This document shows, in pieces, positions 1 through 10,412 of a stretch of DNA of 64,000 nt (position 1 is its first letter; each line of letters starts with the position of its first letter). The notes beneath the pieces were generated by a model. It searched no databases and was not told where the DNA came from. It saw nothing but the letters and a program-made list of their open reading frames with translations. A program made the translations under genes and the position numbers. The stretch is from Diorhabda sublineata (taxonomy: Eukaryota > Arthropoda > Insecta > Coleoptera > Chrysomelidae): the NCBI RefSeq assembly GCF_026230105.1, contig NW_026614232.1:264290-328289 (forward strand), written 5' to 3'.

Positions 1-27
1 TCTAGCAGTTTGTTTAGTACGAGCCAT
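1..27 (-). CDS. H3: Histone H3, N-terminal fragment cut by window edge
   Basis: The reverse complement encodes the first nine codons, MARTKQTAR, identical to the other H3 copies in the window. The rest lies left of the window. Its promoter (28-315) is uninterrupted, so this copy is probably functional. Confidence 0.95.
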
Positions 28-627
<600 letters not shown>

Positions 628-716
628 TTTTCATTTTTCATATTTGAAGTAGAAGAATATGTCCTCCATCGCATTCTTCCCATAGCATATGTATATATAC
701 AAAAAAAAAAAAAAAC

Positions 717-732
717 GGTTCTTTTCAGAACC
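717..732 (+). terminator. H4 histone 3' stem-loop (unit A)
   Basis: GGTTCT-TTTC-AGAACC: a 6-bp stem with a 4-base loop, followed by ACAA. This is the stem-loop bound by SLBP (stem-loop binding protein) for cleavage of non-polyadenylated histone mRNA. A purine-rich stretch (GAATATGAAAATAAAA) downstream may act as the histone downstream element. Confidence 0.95.
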
Positions 733-1134
733 ACAACATATTTTGCTTGAATATGAAAATAAAAAAAAAATAAATAACTTACACATTAGTTTGTTCTCTT
801 ATATATAAGAACAACCTCGCATTTATTGATACGCACATACATATACACTACATACATACATATAGATAAGAACATAAGCGAGTAGAGGAACTTTTATTTA
901 TCTTCATCTCATTATTTGCAATTTTTATTTCTAGTACGAACGTTATTATTAACGATGCTGAAAAAATAATCACATTAACCAACCACAATTCCAGTTATTA
1001 TTACAGATGATAAGTTTTCTTATATATCAGGACATTTATTTATTTTTTTTTTATCTAACAGTACGTTACACGAGAATCTCTTCTATCTCAACCAAAGAAA
1101 ATAGAGAAATCAACGAATCAATAAATCTATCTAG

Positions 1135-1193
<59 letters not shown>

Positions 1194-1255
1194 TAAAATT
1201 TAACTATATTATAATCTCTTTTTTTATATATATATATAAAAATAAAAAAAATTGT

Positions 1256-1271
1256 GGCCCTTAAAAGGGCC
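1256..1271 (-). terminator. H2A histone 3' stem-loop (unit A)
   Basis: On the minus strand, GGCCCT-TTTA-AGGGCC: perfect 6-bp stem, but the loop is TTTA rather than the usual TTTC. The same variant occurs behind every H2A copy here. Confidence 0.9.
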
Positions 1272-1375
1272 GGTTTATGCATATGTATTTCGATAAAATA
1301 AAGAAAAATAATATAATTAATAAAGAGAATTAAGCTTTCTTTTCTGTCTTTTTCGGTAAAAGTACAGCTTGAATG

Positions 1376-1705
1376 TTAGGAAGAACCACCACCTTGTGCG
1401 ATGGTTACTCCAGACAACAATTTATTCAATTCTTCATCGTTTCTAATGGCTAATTGTAAATGCCTTGGAATTATACGGGTCTTTTTGTTATCTCTAGCAG
1501 CATTTCCTGCTAATTCGAGTACTTCGGCTGCCAAATATTCCATAACAGCTGCCAAATATACTGGAGCTCCGGCACCGACTCGTTCTGCATAATTGCCTTT
1601 TCTCAACAAACGATGTATACGTCCTACAGGAAATTGTAATCCAGCTCGGTTTGAGCGAGACTTTGCCTTTCCCTTTACTTTACCACCTTTACCACGTCCA
1701 GACAT
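1376..1705 (-). CDS. H2A: Histone H2A with frameshifted C-terminal tail (unit A)
   Basis: The N-tail SGRGKGGKVKGKAKSRS, the histone fold and the acidic-patch residues match the other copies. One extra base in the AACCACCACC run near 1387 changes the frame after IAQGG, giving a 109-residue product ending GGSS. It therefore lacks the NIQAVLLPKKTEKKA tail, the docking-domain end that contacts H3-H4. By homology the original stop lies at 1330-1332. This may be a real lesion or a sequencing error, as two further small indels lie close by. The H2A/H2B promoter is intact. Confidence 0.9.
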   Translation of the reverse strand: MSGRGKGGKVKGKAKSRSNRAGLQFPVGRIHRLLRKGNYAERVGAGAPVYLAAVMEYLAAEVLELAGNAARDNKKTRIIPRHLQLAIRNDEELNKLLSGVTIAQGGGSS

Positions 1706-2021
1706 TTTTTTTTATATATATTTTTCTTTTTCAAAAAAAAAAAAAAAATAGAACTGTGTCAATTGAAAACTATGAAGCGCAACCGATGCGACGAAACTAA
1801 CTGTTAAACAAAAAATTTACACTCGACCTATCTATTTATATTAACATGCCCTACCAATGAAATTATAGCAAATGCGCAAACGTAGAAAGGCGGAGCCTAT
1901 TAGAATTACGTACGTTGATATAAAAGAGATGGACATAAGTGCTGTTAACTGCTAATTTTACCCATTTTTCGATAAAAACGGTACGTCATTCGAGTGTTTT
2001 TATTTTATTTCAAGAGAAATA
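1706..2021. promoter_or_regulatory. Divergent H2A/H2B promoter, uninterrupted (unit A)
   Basis: H2B side: TATAAAA at 1919-1925, predicted start about 1949, within the sequence CTGTTAACTG (1942-1951) that is the insertion target in units B, C and G. H2A side, minus strand: TATAAATAG occupying 1832-1840. A GGCGGAGCC box at 1889-1897 matches the one in the H3/H4 promoter. Confidence 0.8.
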
Positions 2022-2393
2022 ATGCCACCAAAAGCTAGCGGAAAGGCAGCGAAAAAAGCCGGAAAGGCTCAAAAGAATATTTCGAAAGCCGATAAAAAGA
2101 AAAAAAGGAGGAGGAAGGAAAGTTATGCTATTTACATTTACAAAGTACTTAAGCAAGTTCATCCTGATACCGGTATATCGAGTAAAGCTATGAGTATAAT
2201 GAATAGTTTTGTTAATGATATATTCGAACGAATCGCCGCCGAAGCATCCAGATTGGCTCATTATAATAAACGTTCAACAATTACAAGTAGAGAAATTCAA
2301 ACTGCAGTGAGATTATTGCTTCCCGGAGAATTAGCAAAACACGCAGTCAGTGAAGGAACTAAAGCCGTTACCAAATATACTAGTTCTAAATAA
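2022..2393 (+). CDS. H2B: Histone H2B (unit A)
   Basis: A complete 123-residue H2B, which dimerises with H2A. Lys/Ala-rich tail (PPKASGKAAKKAGKAQKN), the basic KKKKRRRKES patch, the histone fold from about residue 33 and the C-terminal helix ending AVTKYTSSK, which includes the lysine that is mono-ubiquitinated in other animals. Very close to Drosophila H2B. It is intronless, with an intact TATA at 1919 and a stem-loop at 2479. All seven H2B copies in the window encode the same protein. Confidence 0.99.
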   Translation: MPPKASGKAAKKAGKAQKNISKADKKKKRRRKESYAIYIYKVLKQVHPDTGISSKAMSIMNSFVNDIFERIAAEASRLAHYNKRSTITSREIQTAVRLLLPGELAKHAVSEGTKAVTKYTSSK

Positions 2394-2591
2394 TAAGTAT
2401 AACACATCTACTATATTGACCGAAAATTTTTTATTTTATTTACTTAAATGGTAACATCGACAAAAAAAAAAAAAAAACGGTTCTTTTCAGAACCACAATA
2501 CTACTTTTTTTTATTTATATGATATATGATAACAACGAACGAACGACTGACTGACTTTAATTCAATTGATATTCCACTTAACTGAAAATTA

Positions 2592-2653
<62 letters not shown>

Positions 2654-3804
2654 TTTCTAACGTCGCTTTTGTTTAAAAAAGTTTCATATACTAATTCACT
2701 GTCGGCTAAAGGCAAAAAAAAACCCGACCGTCGGTAAGATAAAACATACAAAGCGGTTGGTCGGTTGCCGTTGTCAAAGTAGTTTTTGTGGCGTCTTTGA
2801 AATTATGTTATAAACACTTTCTTTTTCTTTTCAAATTGGTTTGAAATTTTAAATAAAATATGTTCATTTCCTAAAATAATATACTATACAATGTAAAAAA
2901 GAATAAAAAATGTCGGATAAAATATTAAATATTGTAATAGACAGACATAGTTGCGAATAGAGCGAAGTAGCTCGTTCAAAGAAAATTTAATCAGTCAATC
3001 AATTTATTGTAATAATTATAATTTGCTACTACCACTCACCCACCATTCGATATCTAAAATGAAATATACGCGGGTTCCAATATTGAAATTTGATATTTTT
3101 CTTATATTTAGTATGTCGGAACACATTGTTATTGAAAAATACTCATAATAATATATTAGTTGGGAACATATAGTAGAAACGTGTCGCGTAAATCAGGGTA
3201 GACATGTCACCGTTCAAATGATAATTGCGGTATTATTTCAATTCGTTTTGATATTTTTAAATATTGGTCATTATTGTGAATAGACACGTTTCTCTTTACC
3301 TTCATTGTATTTTAAGAAGGACTTTTATTTAATTTCGAAATTATATCTAAAGTGCTAAGCATCGACGGAAATAAATTTTTAACCATTTTTAAGTGGTACT
3401 TTTTTTTAATAACAAACGTTGTTAGCAATTATTAAATTATAGTAAAACTTCGGCGAAAGTTCGAAGTATACCTTAGTTAGTTATTTGTCAATTTTTTTCA
3501 TTACATTCGATTCGAAAATCTCGAAGAAACCAAGGTTTTTGAGGTTGGTTTGGTTTATGAGGTTCGTTTTTTAACTTAGTTCTATTCGTTCGTTCAGTCT
3601 TCCGTCCGCTTTATTTGAATGACTCCTCTTGTAACTCATTACACGCGAAAAATTAAAAGTCTTTTATACTTTTAAGTATATAGAGAGGTGAAATTTTTTA
3701 AAACTAAATATAAAAGTACATCCAATATTTTTTTTTTTTTTTTATATCAGTTTAGTGTAGTTTATCGACGATATAATAACTCTCAAGGTTGTTTGTTAGT
3801 AGTT
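2394..3804. other. H2B-H1 spacer with H1 promoter (unit A)
   Basis: The longest spacer in the unit. It holds the H2B stem-loop, a (TA)n tract at about 2595-2652, and about 1 kb of well-conserved AT-rich DNA before H1. Candidate H1 signals are TATAAAA at 3709-3715 and TCAGTT at 3747-3752; their 40-base spacing is longer than usual, so the H1 start site is uncertain. No other gene is supported. Confidence 0.7.
2479..2494 (+). terminator. H2B histone 3' stem-loop (unit A)
   Basis: GGTTCT-TTTC-AGAACC after an A-run, followed by ACAA; same AT-richer stem class as H3 and H4. Confidence 0.95.
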
Positions 3805-4680
3805 ATGGCGGATACAGAAAATCAAACTTCGGTTGTAACCGCAACGTCTGCGTCTAATTCACCGCAGGTTTCGTCGTCTCCAATAAATAAAAAGGAAAAA
3901 AAAGCTAAAAATCCTAGGACCAAACCATCTCATCCACCGACTTCGGAAATGGTAAACAATGCGATCAAAGGTTTAAAGGAACGCGGAGGCTCATCTTTAC
4001 AAGCAATTAAAAAGTACATTGCTGCCAATTACAAAGTTGATGCAGAAAAAGTAGCGCCATTCATCAAAAAATATTTGAAAGCATCTGTAGTATCGGGATC
4101 TTTGGTACAAACTAAAGGTAAAGGAGCTTCCGGATCGTTCAAGTTAGCTTCGGCAACTTCGACTGGTGGTACTTCGGCTAAAACGAATGCTATTGACAAA
4201 AAGAAAAAGAAAACAGCCGCTTCTACTCCAGGCGTAACTAAATCCAAAAAAATTGTAACAGCTGCAAAAAGAAATGCTATTATTGCAGGAGGAGGAGGAG
4301 GAGGAGGAGTGGATAAATCGAAAAGTATTAAGAAATCTAATAAAGGCAAAAAAACGACAGGTACAGCAGCGGCTTCTTTAAAAACTTCGACAACAACAAC
4401 ACCAACTACTGATAAGAAAGGCGTTAAAGTTGCCAAAAAAACAGATAAAAAATCTTCGGCTAAAGGAGGAGTCGCCGCCGCCGCCGCTACCAATACAGCC
4501 AGTGCCGCATCATCCGAAATTAAAACGAAGAATCCTACTAAAGCAAAAAAATCTAATAAAGGCAGTCCCACGAAAAAGCCGAAAGCACCAAAACCGAAAA
4601 CTGCGAAAGCAGCTGCTAGCAGTTCCTCTCCTAAAGCAAGAAAAGCCGCCGCCGCCGCCGCTCCTAAAAAGAAGAAATAA
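3805..4680 (+). CDS. H1: Linker histone H1 (unit A)
   Basis: A 291-residue linker histone that binds nucleosome entry/exit DNA. Short S/T-rich N-tail, a winged-helix globular domain at about residues 41-115 (HPPTSEMVNNAIKGLKERGG through GKGASGSFKL), then a long Lys/Ala/Pro/Ser C-tail with SPKARK and TPTTDKK motifs. A (GGA)n-encoded run of eight glycines lies at residues 162-169. I chose the ATG giving MADTENQ; the frame is open a further 39 codons upstream, but only from a GTG and through the T-rich leader. A stem-loop follows at 4778. Confidence 0.97.
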   Translation: MADTENQTSVVTATSASNSPQVSSSPINKKEKKAKNPRTKPSHPPTSEMVNNAIKGLKERGGSSLQAIKKYIAANYKVDAEKVAPFIKKYLKASVVSGSLVQTKGKGASGSFKLASATSTGGTSAKTNAIDKKKKKTAASTPGVTKSKKIVTAAKRNAIIAGGGGGGGVDKSKSIKKSNKGKKTTGTAAASLKTSTTTTPTTDKKGVKVAKKTDKKSSAKGGVAAAAATNTASAASSEIKTKNPTKAKKSNKGSPTKKPKAPKPKTAKAAASSSSPKARKAAAAAAPKKKK

Positions 4681-4777
4681 AAAGAATATTTTTTTTCTGA
4701 CAGAAAGATAGTACAACAATCGAGAAGTATTATCGGACTGATGATGGGTACGACGACAATCGACAATAATAACAAAT

Positions 4778-4793
4778 GGCCCTTGTCAGGGCC
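4778..4793 (+). terminator. H1 histone 3' stem-loop (unit A)
   Basis: GGCCCT-TGTC-AGGGCC followed by ACAA. GC-rich stem like H2A; the loop is TGTC. Confidence 0.93.
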
Positions 4794-5085
4794 ACAATTT
4801 TTTCATTTATTTATGAAGAAAATGAAAAACAAATAATGTTTGTTTTGATGAAACAAGAATTTTTTGAATTTCGGTTCAATAATTGATATGTTATGTTATA
4901 TATAACATTTTCATCGATCGATGTAATGTAGGTTGTTACCACCTTCTAGATTTGTCTCGACCTACCTACGATATAGTAGATCTAATCTGTTTTATAAACT
5001 TTCAATTATTATATGTCGATATTGTCTAAAATTTGTTAGTTAAAAATAATAATTTTCTCTATCTCGTGCGTGCGTGCGTGCGTGC

Positions 5086-5176
<91 letters not shown>

Positions 5177-5291
5177 TCTTCTTTACCCAATCAACAATCA
5201 CATCCTTCTTTTATATTTCAATGTTTTCAAACGAACATCCTATATTTATATCAAAATATTATACTACTATCATAAATGTTAAATTATTTGT

Positions 5292-5307
5292 GGTTCTGAA
5301 AAGAACC
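5292..5307 (-). terminator. H3 histone 3' stem-loop (unit A)
   Basis: On the minus strand, GGTTCT-TTTC-AGAACC followed by ACAA; canonical loop. Confidence 0.95.
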
Positions 5308-5401
5308 GTTTTTACTTACAATATATATATAAAACAAAAAATCTATTATAATCAAATAGATAAAATGTAATTTTATATAAAAAAAAAAAAAAAATTTGTA
5401 T

Positions 5402-5860
<459 letters not shown>

Positions 5861-6232
5861 CTATAGCAACTCGATAAACACACAATGAATGAGATAAATT
5901 TAGAGAGAGAGAGATTCGTTGTTAAGAATTTGGAAGGAAGGTTTTTTTTTTTTTTTTTTTGGTAATTTGGTTATGATTTGCATTAGGCCCTGATATAGGA
6001 ATTTTTTCCTCTGCAGGGCTGGGTGTGGGGATATTTAGTTGGGAAGTGTTTGCTCGGCTGCTTCTAGCGGTGCAGTTACATTTTTTTTTTGTTAAGATTT
6101 TTTTTTTTTCTTTTTTATATTTTTTTTTGGGGGGTTTTTTTTTTTTTATATATATTTTTTTTTGTTTATTTTTTGTTTTTTCTTAATCTAATTGGGGGTG
6201 GGCGGGTACAGCTGCGGCTGTATTATTCCCTA

Positions 6233-6305
6233 TCGTCGGACATTTGTCTGGAGAATCGGTTCTCCAGGTTGCAGGGAAACCGCAGAAAACCTGCAACTCC
6301 GACGA
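6233..6305 (-). other. Predicted three-way-junction RNA fold in family M 3' UTR
   Basis: TCGTCGGA (6233-6240) pairs with TCCGACGA (6298-6305), enclosing an 8-bp hairpin CTGGAGAA/TTCTCCAG (6248-6267) and an 8-bp hairpin GTTGCAGG/CCTGCAAC (6268-6297). The pairing is exact. The same fold recurs at 26652-26724, 29317-29389 and 37728-37800. Confidence 0.75.
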
Positions 6306-6532
6306 TGGATGAAAATGAGGGTGGGTGTTGGGGGTAGGAATTTATCTGATTGATATGGGAGCTATTATTGAGGAAATTGAGGAAGGATGAGGAGGGTCCC
6401 TTTCGCAACGGAATTCTTGATTCTATGGATCGAATCAATTAGAAGGGGCTTGGAGGTCATTTAGGCGGCTTGGAATGGGGGTTATGTCAGTATTGACATA
6501 AATGGCGTTGCTAGGGCTAAACCTACACTTTT

Positions 6533-8035
6533 TCAGTGGGACGTGTTTGGTTTTTGGGTGAAAGCGAAATGAATGCGGTTACCCACGCCGCTGGTTACGG
6601 TACAATTATAACCGTAAAAAGGGGGAATGAGGCGTTGTAGCGTTTCGGCTACTAGCGCCCGAGAAGTAGGGATGGCGTTCATTATTGTTGTTGCCAGAAT
6701 TTCGATTAGGATTTTAGTGTCAGTAGACAGGTCGTAAGGGGTTTGAGGTTTTTCTAGGGTGACTGGGGCTGTATCCTGGGGGGCTTTCGGAGTTTCAATC
6801 CTTTTCGGACAGCGGGGGTGGAAGGCGGGGTGAGGTCCGCCGCAATTTTTACAGGTAGGGGAGTTAGCTTTTGGGCATTTTTCTGGCTTGTGACCAGAAG
6901 CACCACAGGTTGGACAAATAGGTTTGGCATTGCAGGTGTCTGCGGAGTGGCCGGTAGATGAGCAACGGTTGCAGTATTTGGGGACTGCGGGTATGGTGTT
7001 TGAATTTGAGGCTTCGCAGTAGTGCGGAAGCCCGTGGAAGTTAATACCCTTGGTTAGGGCGTGATGGTAGGCGGTTTCGGAATCTGTAATAATTCGGAAC
7101 ATGGATGTGGGTTTATTCGTGGATCTAGCTATAATTCTCCAAGTTTTAAGGACAGGGAATTTCAGGATAGAGAGGATCTCCAGGAACTCTTCTTCGGTGT
7201 AGGATTGGTCTACATTCTTGCAGACCAGAGAAAAGGTGGTTTTTTTGGTTTTAGTGGTGAGGGGTTTTTGGGCTCTTTGGGGAGGGTTTATCGGGATTAC
7301 GACGATTTTCTCGTCGCCTATGGCGTAACGGATTTTCCTTGCCAACGTTTCGTGATGAAACGTGGAAGGAATTTTGAGGAGGGCGGTTCCATTGGGGTTA
7401 GCTTTGAGAAAGCTCATTTGTCCCCTCAACAGCTCTTGCGTGTTGAGGAGATTGTAGAGCTCTCTCTGTGAGGTATATTTAGTTGGGAGGTTTCTCAAAT
7501 TGAGTGTTTGGGTGATGGTTTGGGATTGTTGGTGGGTTTTGGGGGTCTGGGATTGTTGGTGGGTTCTGGGGGTCTGGGGTTGTTGGTGGGTTCTGGGAGT
7601 CTGGGTTTGACTTGGTGCCTGGGGTTTAGTGGTATTTTGGGTATTTTTTTTTGGCTTTTGAGGTATTGAGATTGACTTGGAATTTAGAGGGGGAATTTTG
7701 TTTTTGGGGATCGCGCCTTGTCGGGTATAATCAACACGCTGGGATTTGGAGTTGGACGATTTCTGCGAGACCCTAGAAGCATAGGAATCCGCAGATGGTG
7801 CTGGTGAGGAGCTTCTATTATTCTCGAGTGATTTCCGTTTGATATACTCAATGGCATTACGAACTTGGGTGAATTGATTTGGACTGTACCGCGAGTATTC
7901 TGCGACCAATTCTGCAAAGGTTTCCTCCTCAGAAGGAGAATTGGGGTTGGTAGGGAGTGGTGGGAATTCATCGATGGTGGAAACAGGTTTACTTCGGGTT
8001 TGAATGGGGGAACGGGGTACTCGGGGCATTTTCAA
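6533..8035 (-). CDS. Family M ORF1 (Gag-like nucleic-acid-binding protein)
   Basis: 500 residues. The N-terminal half is rich in Ser/Pro/Gln/Thr, with three tandem 9-residue repeats (QTPRTHQQP type) at about 145-171. A region of about 175-345 resembles the RNA-binding/PRE_C2HC part of Jockey-type ORF1 proteins. Three zinc knuckles follow: C355-C358-H363-C368, C374-C377-H382-C387 and C395-C398-H402-C409. Expected role: binding the element RNA in an RNP. No endonuclease or RT follows. All four copies are open over the full length, suggesting recent spread or selection on ORF1. Family assignment is by motif only. Confidence 0.88.
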   Translation of the reverse strand: MKMPRVPRSPIQTRSKPVSTIDEFPPLPTNPNSPSEEETFAELVAEYSRYSPNQFTQVRNAIEYIKRKSLENNRSSSPAPSADSYASRVSQKSSNSKSQRVDYTRQGAIPKNKIPPLNSKSISIPQKPKKNTQNTTKPQAPSQTQTPRTHQQPQTPRTHQQSQTPKTHQQSQTITQTLNLRNLPTKYTSQRELYNLLNTQELLRGQMSFLKANPNGTALLKIPSTFHHETLARKIRYAIGDEKIVVIPINPPQRAQKPLTTKTKKTTFSLVCKNVDQSYTEEEFLEILSILKFPVLKTWRIIARSTNKPTSMFRIITDSETAYHHALTKGINFHGLPHYCEASNSNTIPAVPKYCNRCSSTGHSADTCNAKPICPTCGASGHKPEKCPKANSPTCKNCGGPHPAFHPRCPKRIETPKAPQDTAPVTLEKPQTPYDLSTDTKILIEILATTIMNAIPTSRALVAETLQRLIPPFYGYNCTVTSGVGNRIHFAFTQKPNTSH

Positions 8036-8570
8036 AAGTGAAATAGGTGAAATAAAAGATCGATAGAGTCAGATCAAGTGAGGATAAGAAATAAGGATTT
8101 CGAGAATTGAAATCCTTTGTTAGTACCTAACAAGAGTTGGCTATCAAAGCCGACAGCGGACTCACTGCCGGAGGGAGTTTCCTCCCCGGTTAAAGAATTC
8201 CTGACCCTTTTGATTGCCGGTTAGTGTTTTATAAAAATGAAAATAATATTCACCTGAAACTGGCTGATCCTAGGACTCACGTTGGTTCTTGAAACACTTG
8301 CCCCCGAAAGGGTTTATTTCATTATAAAAAAAAGCCCCGAAAAGGGCAGGTAGGTAGAGCAACAAAGCCCCGAAAGGGGCATTTTTTGCAATGGTATACA
8401 CTAATAATACGAGTTTCTTTGTCAGCGAGAATTTTTAATCGCAGTAGGCGACCCTGCGTTTACCGGTGTGTTTTCTAAAATAAAACAGTGACCGATTATA
8501 CAGCAGTCCTTTAATCCGTACTTGCGACCTTCTCGAAGCGCTCTAAGAAAGCAACTTCGAGATAAATTTA

Positions 8571-9080
<510 letters not shown>

Positions 9081-9168
9081 TTTTCATTTTTCATATTTGA
9101 AGTAGAAGAATATGTCCTCCATCGCATTCTTCCCATAGCATATGTATATATACAAAAAAAAAAAAAAC

Positions 9169-9184
9169 GGTTCTTTTCAGAACC
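9169..9184 (+). terminator. H4 histone 3' stem-loop (unit B)
   Basis: GGTTCT-TTTC-AGAACC followed by ACAA. Confidence 0.95.
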
Positions 9185-9584
9185 ACAACATATTTTGCTT
9201 GAATATGAAAATAAAAAAAAAATAAATAACTTACACATTAGTTTGTTCTCTTATATATAAGAACAACCTCGCATTTATTGATACGCACATACATATACAC
9301 TACATACATACATATAGATAAGAACATAAGCGAGTAGAGGAACTTTTATTTATCTTCATCTCATTATTTGCAATTTTTATTTCTAGTACGAACGTTATTA
9401 TTAACGATGCTGAAAATAATCACATTAACCAACCACAATTCCAGTTATTATTACAGATGATAAGTTTTCTTATATATCAGGACATTTATTTATTTTTTTT
9501 TTATCTAACAGTACGTTACACGAGAATCTCTTCTATCTCAACCAAAGAAAATAGAGAAATCAACGAATCAATAAATCTATCTAG

Positions 9585-9639
<55 letters not shown>

Positions 9640-9701
9640 TAAAATTTAACTATATTATAATCTCTTTTTTTATATATATATATAAAAATAAAAAAAATTG
9701 T

Positions 9702-9717
9702 GGCCCTTAAAAGGGCC
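9702..9717 (-). terminator. H2A histone 3' stem-loop (unit B)
   Basis: GGCCCT-TTTA-AGGGCC on the minus strand; variant TTTA loop. Confidence 0.9.
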
Positions 9718-9773
9718 GGTTTATGCATATGTATTTCGATAAAATAAAGAAAAATAATATAATTAATAAAGAA

Positions 9774-10148
9774 TTAAGCTTTCTTTTCTGTCTTTTTCGG
9801 TAAAAGTACAGCTTGAATGTTAGGAAGAACACCACCTTGTGCGATGGTTACTCCAGACAACAATTTATTCAATTCTTCATCGTTTCTAATGGCTAATTGT
9901 AAATGCCTTGGAATTATACGGGTCTTTTTGTTATCTCTAGCAGCATTTCCTGCTAATTCGAGTACTTCGGCTGCCAAATATTCCATAACAGCTGCCAAAT
10001 ATACTGGAGCTCCGGCACCGACTCGTTCTGCATAATTGCCTTTTCTCAACAAACGATGTATACGTCCTACAGGAAATTGTAATCCAGCTCGGTTTGAGCG
10101 AGACTTTGCCTTTCCCTTTACTTTACCACCTTTACCACGTCCAGACAT
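9774..10148 (-). CDS. H2A: Histone H2A (unit B)
   Basis: A full-length 124-residue replication-dependent H2A: N-tail SGRGKGGKVKGKAKSRSNRA, histone fold with acidic-patch residues (EYLAAEVLEL and NDEELNKLL), and C-tail LLPKKTEKKA. It lacks the SQ phosphorylation motif of H2A.X/H2Av. Its TATA (minus strand TATAAATAG) is on the H2A side of the insertions, so its promoter should be undisturbed. The copies in units C-H encode the same protein. Confidence 0.99.
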   Translation of the reverse strand: MSGRGKGGKVKGKAKSRSNRAGLQFPVGRIHRLLRKGNYAERVGAGAPVYLAAVMEYLAAEVLELAGNAARDNKKTRIIPRHLQLAIRNDEELNKLLSGVTIAQGGVLPNIQAVLLPKKTEKKA

Positions 10149-10412
10149 TTTTTTTTATATATATTTTTCTTTTTCAAAAAAAAAAAAAAAATAGAACTGT
10201 GTCAATTGAAAACTATGAAGCGCAACCGATGCGACGAAACTAACTGTTAAACAAAAAATTTACACTCGACCTATCTATTTATATTAACATGCCCTACCAA
10301 TGAAATTATAGCAAATGCGCAAACGTAGAAAGGCGGAGCCTATTAGAATTACGTACGTTGATATAAAAGAGATGGACATAAGTGCTGTTAACTGCATAAG
10401 TGCTGTTAACTG
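10149..10412. promoter_or_regulatory. H2A promoter and displaced H2B TATA (unit B)
   Basis: The H2B TATA at 10362-10368 is followed 23 bases downstream by the target CTGTTAACTG (10385-10394). An 18-bp sequence, CATAAGTGCTGTTAACTG, is then duplicated in tandem (10377-10394 and 10395-10412) before the element begins. The H2B gene itself is 4.2 kb further on. Confidence 0.8.

Larger units (their letters stand above)
628..1375. other. Spacer between convergent H4 and H2A (unit A)
   Basis: Contains the two facing stem-loops and a (TA)n tract at about 1138-1189. A 2-base insertion near 965 and a GA insertion near 1325 distinguish this copy from the other units. I see no further gene. Confidence 0.8.
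4681..5401. other. Spacer between convergent H1 and H3 (unit A)
   Basis: Facing H1 and H3 stem-loops plus a compound (GTGC)n(GT)n(GTGC)n microsatellite at about 5066-5177, the longest of the six copies. No gene seen. Confidence 0.8.
5903..8558 (-). mobile_element. Family M ORF1-only non-LTR retrotransposon at the H3 start site (A/B)
   Basis: A 2.66-kb insertion flanked by direct repeats GAGATAAATTTA (5891-5902 and 8559-8570). In the element's own (minus) sense: a 5' leader of about 520 bases with GC-rich hairpins, one ORF (500 residues), then about 630 bases of 3' UTR including a three-way-junction fold (6233-6305), a length-variable A-rich block (T-rich on plus, about 6080-6185) and a terminal (TC)n tail. 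There is no ORF2, LTR or terminal inverted repeat. Transcription sense is the same as the H3 gene it displaces. Confidence 0.9.
9081..9773. other. H4-H2A spacer (unit B)
   Basis: Two facing stem-loops and a (TA)n tract at about 9588-9635; no gene seen. Confidence 0.8.

Noticed and set aside
1138..1189. CRISPR-like or other spaced repeat array
   Set aside because: Only simple (TA)n microsatellites; no repeat-spacer structure, and the DNA is eukaryotic.
2951..3148. A 65-codon open frame repeated in every H2B-H1 spacer
   Set aside because: It starts without ATG, has no recognisable domain, and is conserved only because the units are near-identical; flanking noncoding DNA is equally conserved.
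3688..3804. 39-residue N-terminal extension of H1
   Set aside because: Starts at GTG and runs through a T-rich leader (Phe-rich stretch); the ATG at 3805 gives a normal linker histone.
4029..4775. Long open frame antisense to H1
   Set aside because: Mirror of a Lys/Ala-rich codon pattern; low-complexity Leu/Phe/Ala product and no independent signals.
5033..5370. Open frames of alternating Cys/Val/Arg/Ala
   Set aside because: Direct translation of the (GT)n/(GTGC)n microsatellite in three frames.
6233..6305. Hammerhead ribozyme in the three-way junction
   Set aside because: The core CUGANGA and GAAA/UH bases are not in the right places on either strand; only the helix arrangement is similar.
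7061..7471. 136-codon frame antisense to family M ORF1
   Set aside because: Present in each copy only as a shadow of the sense ORF; no domain and no start context.
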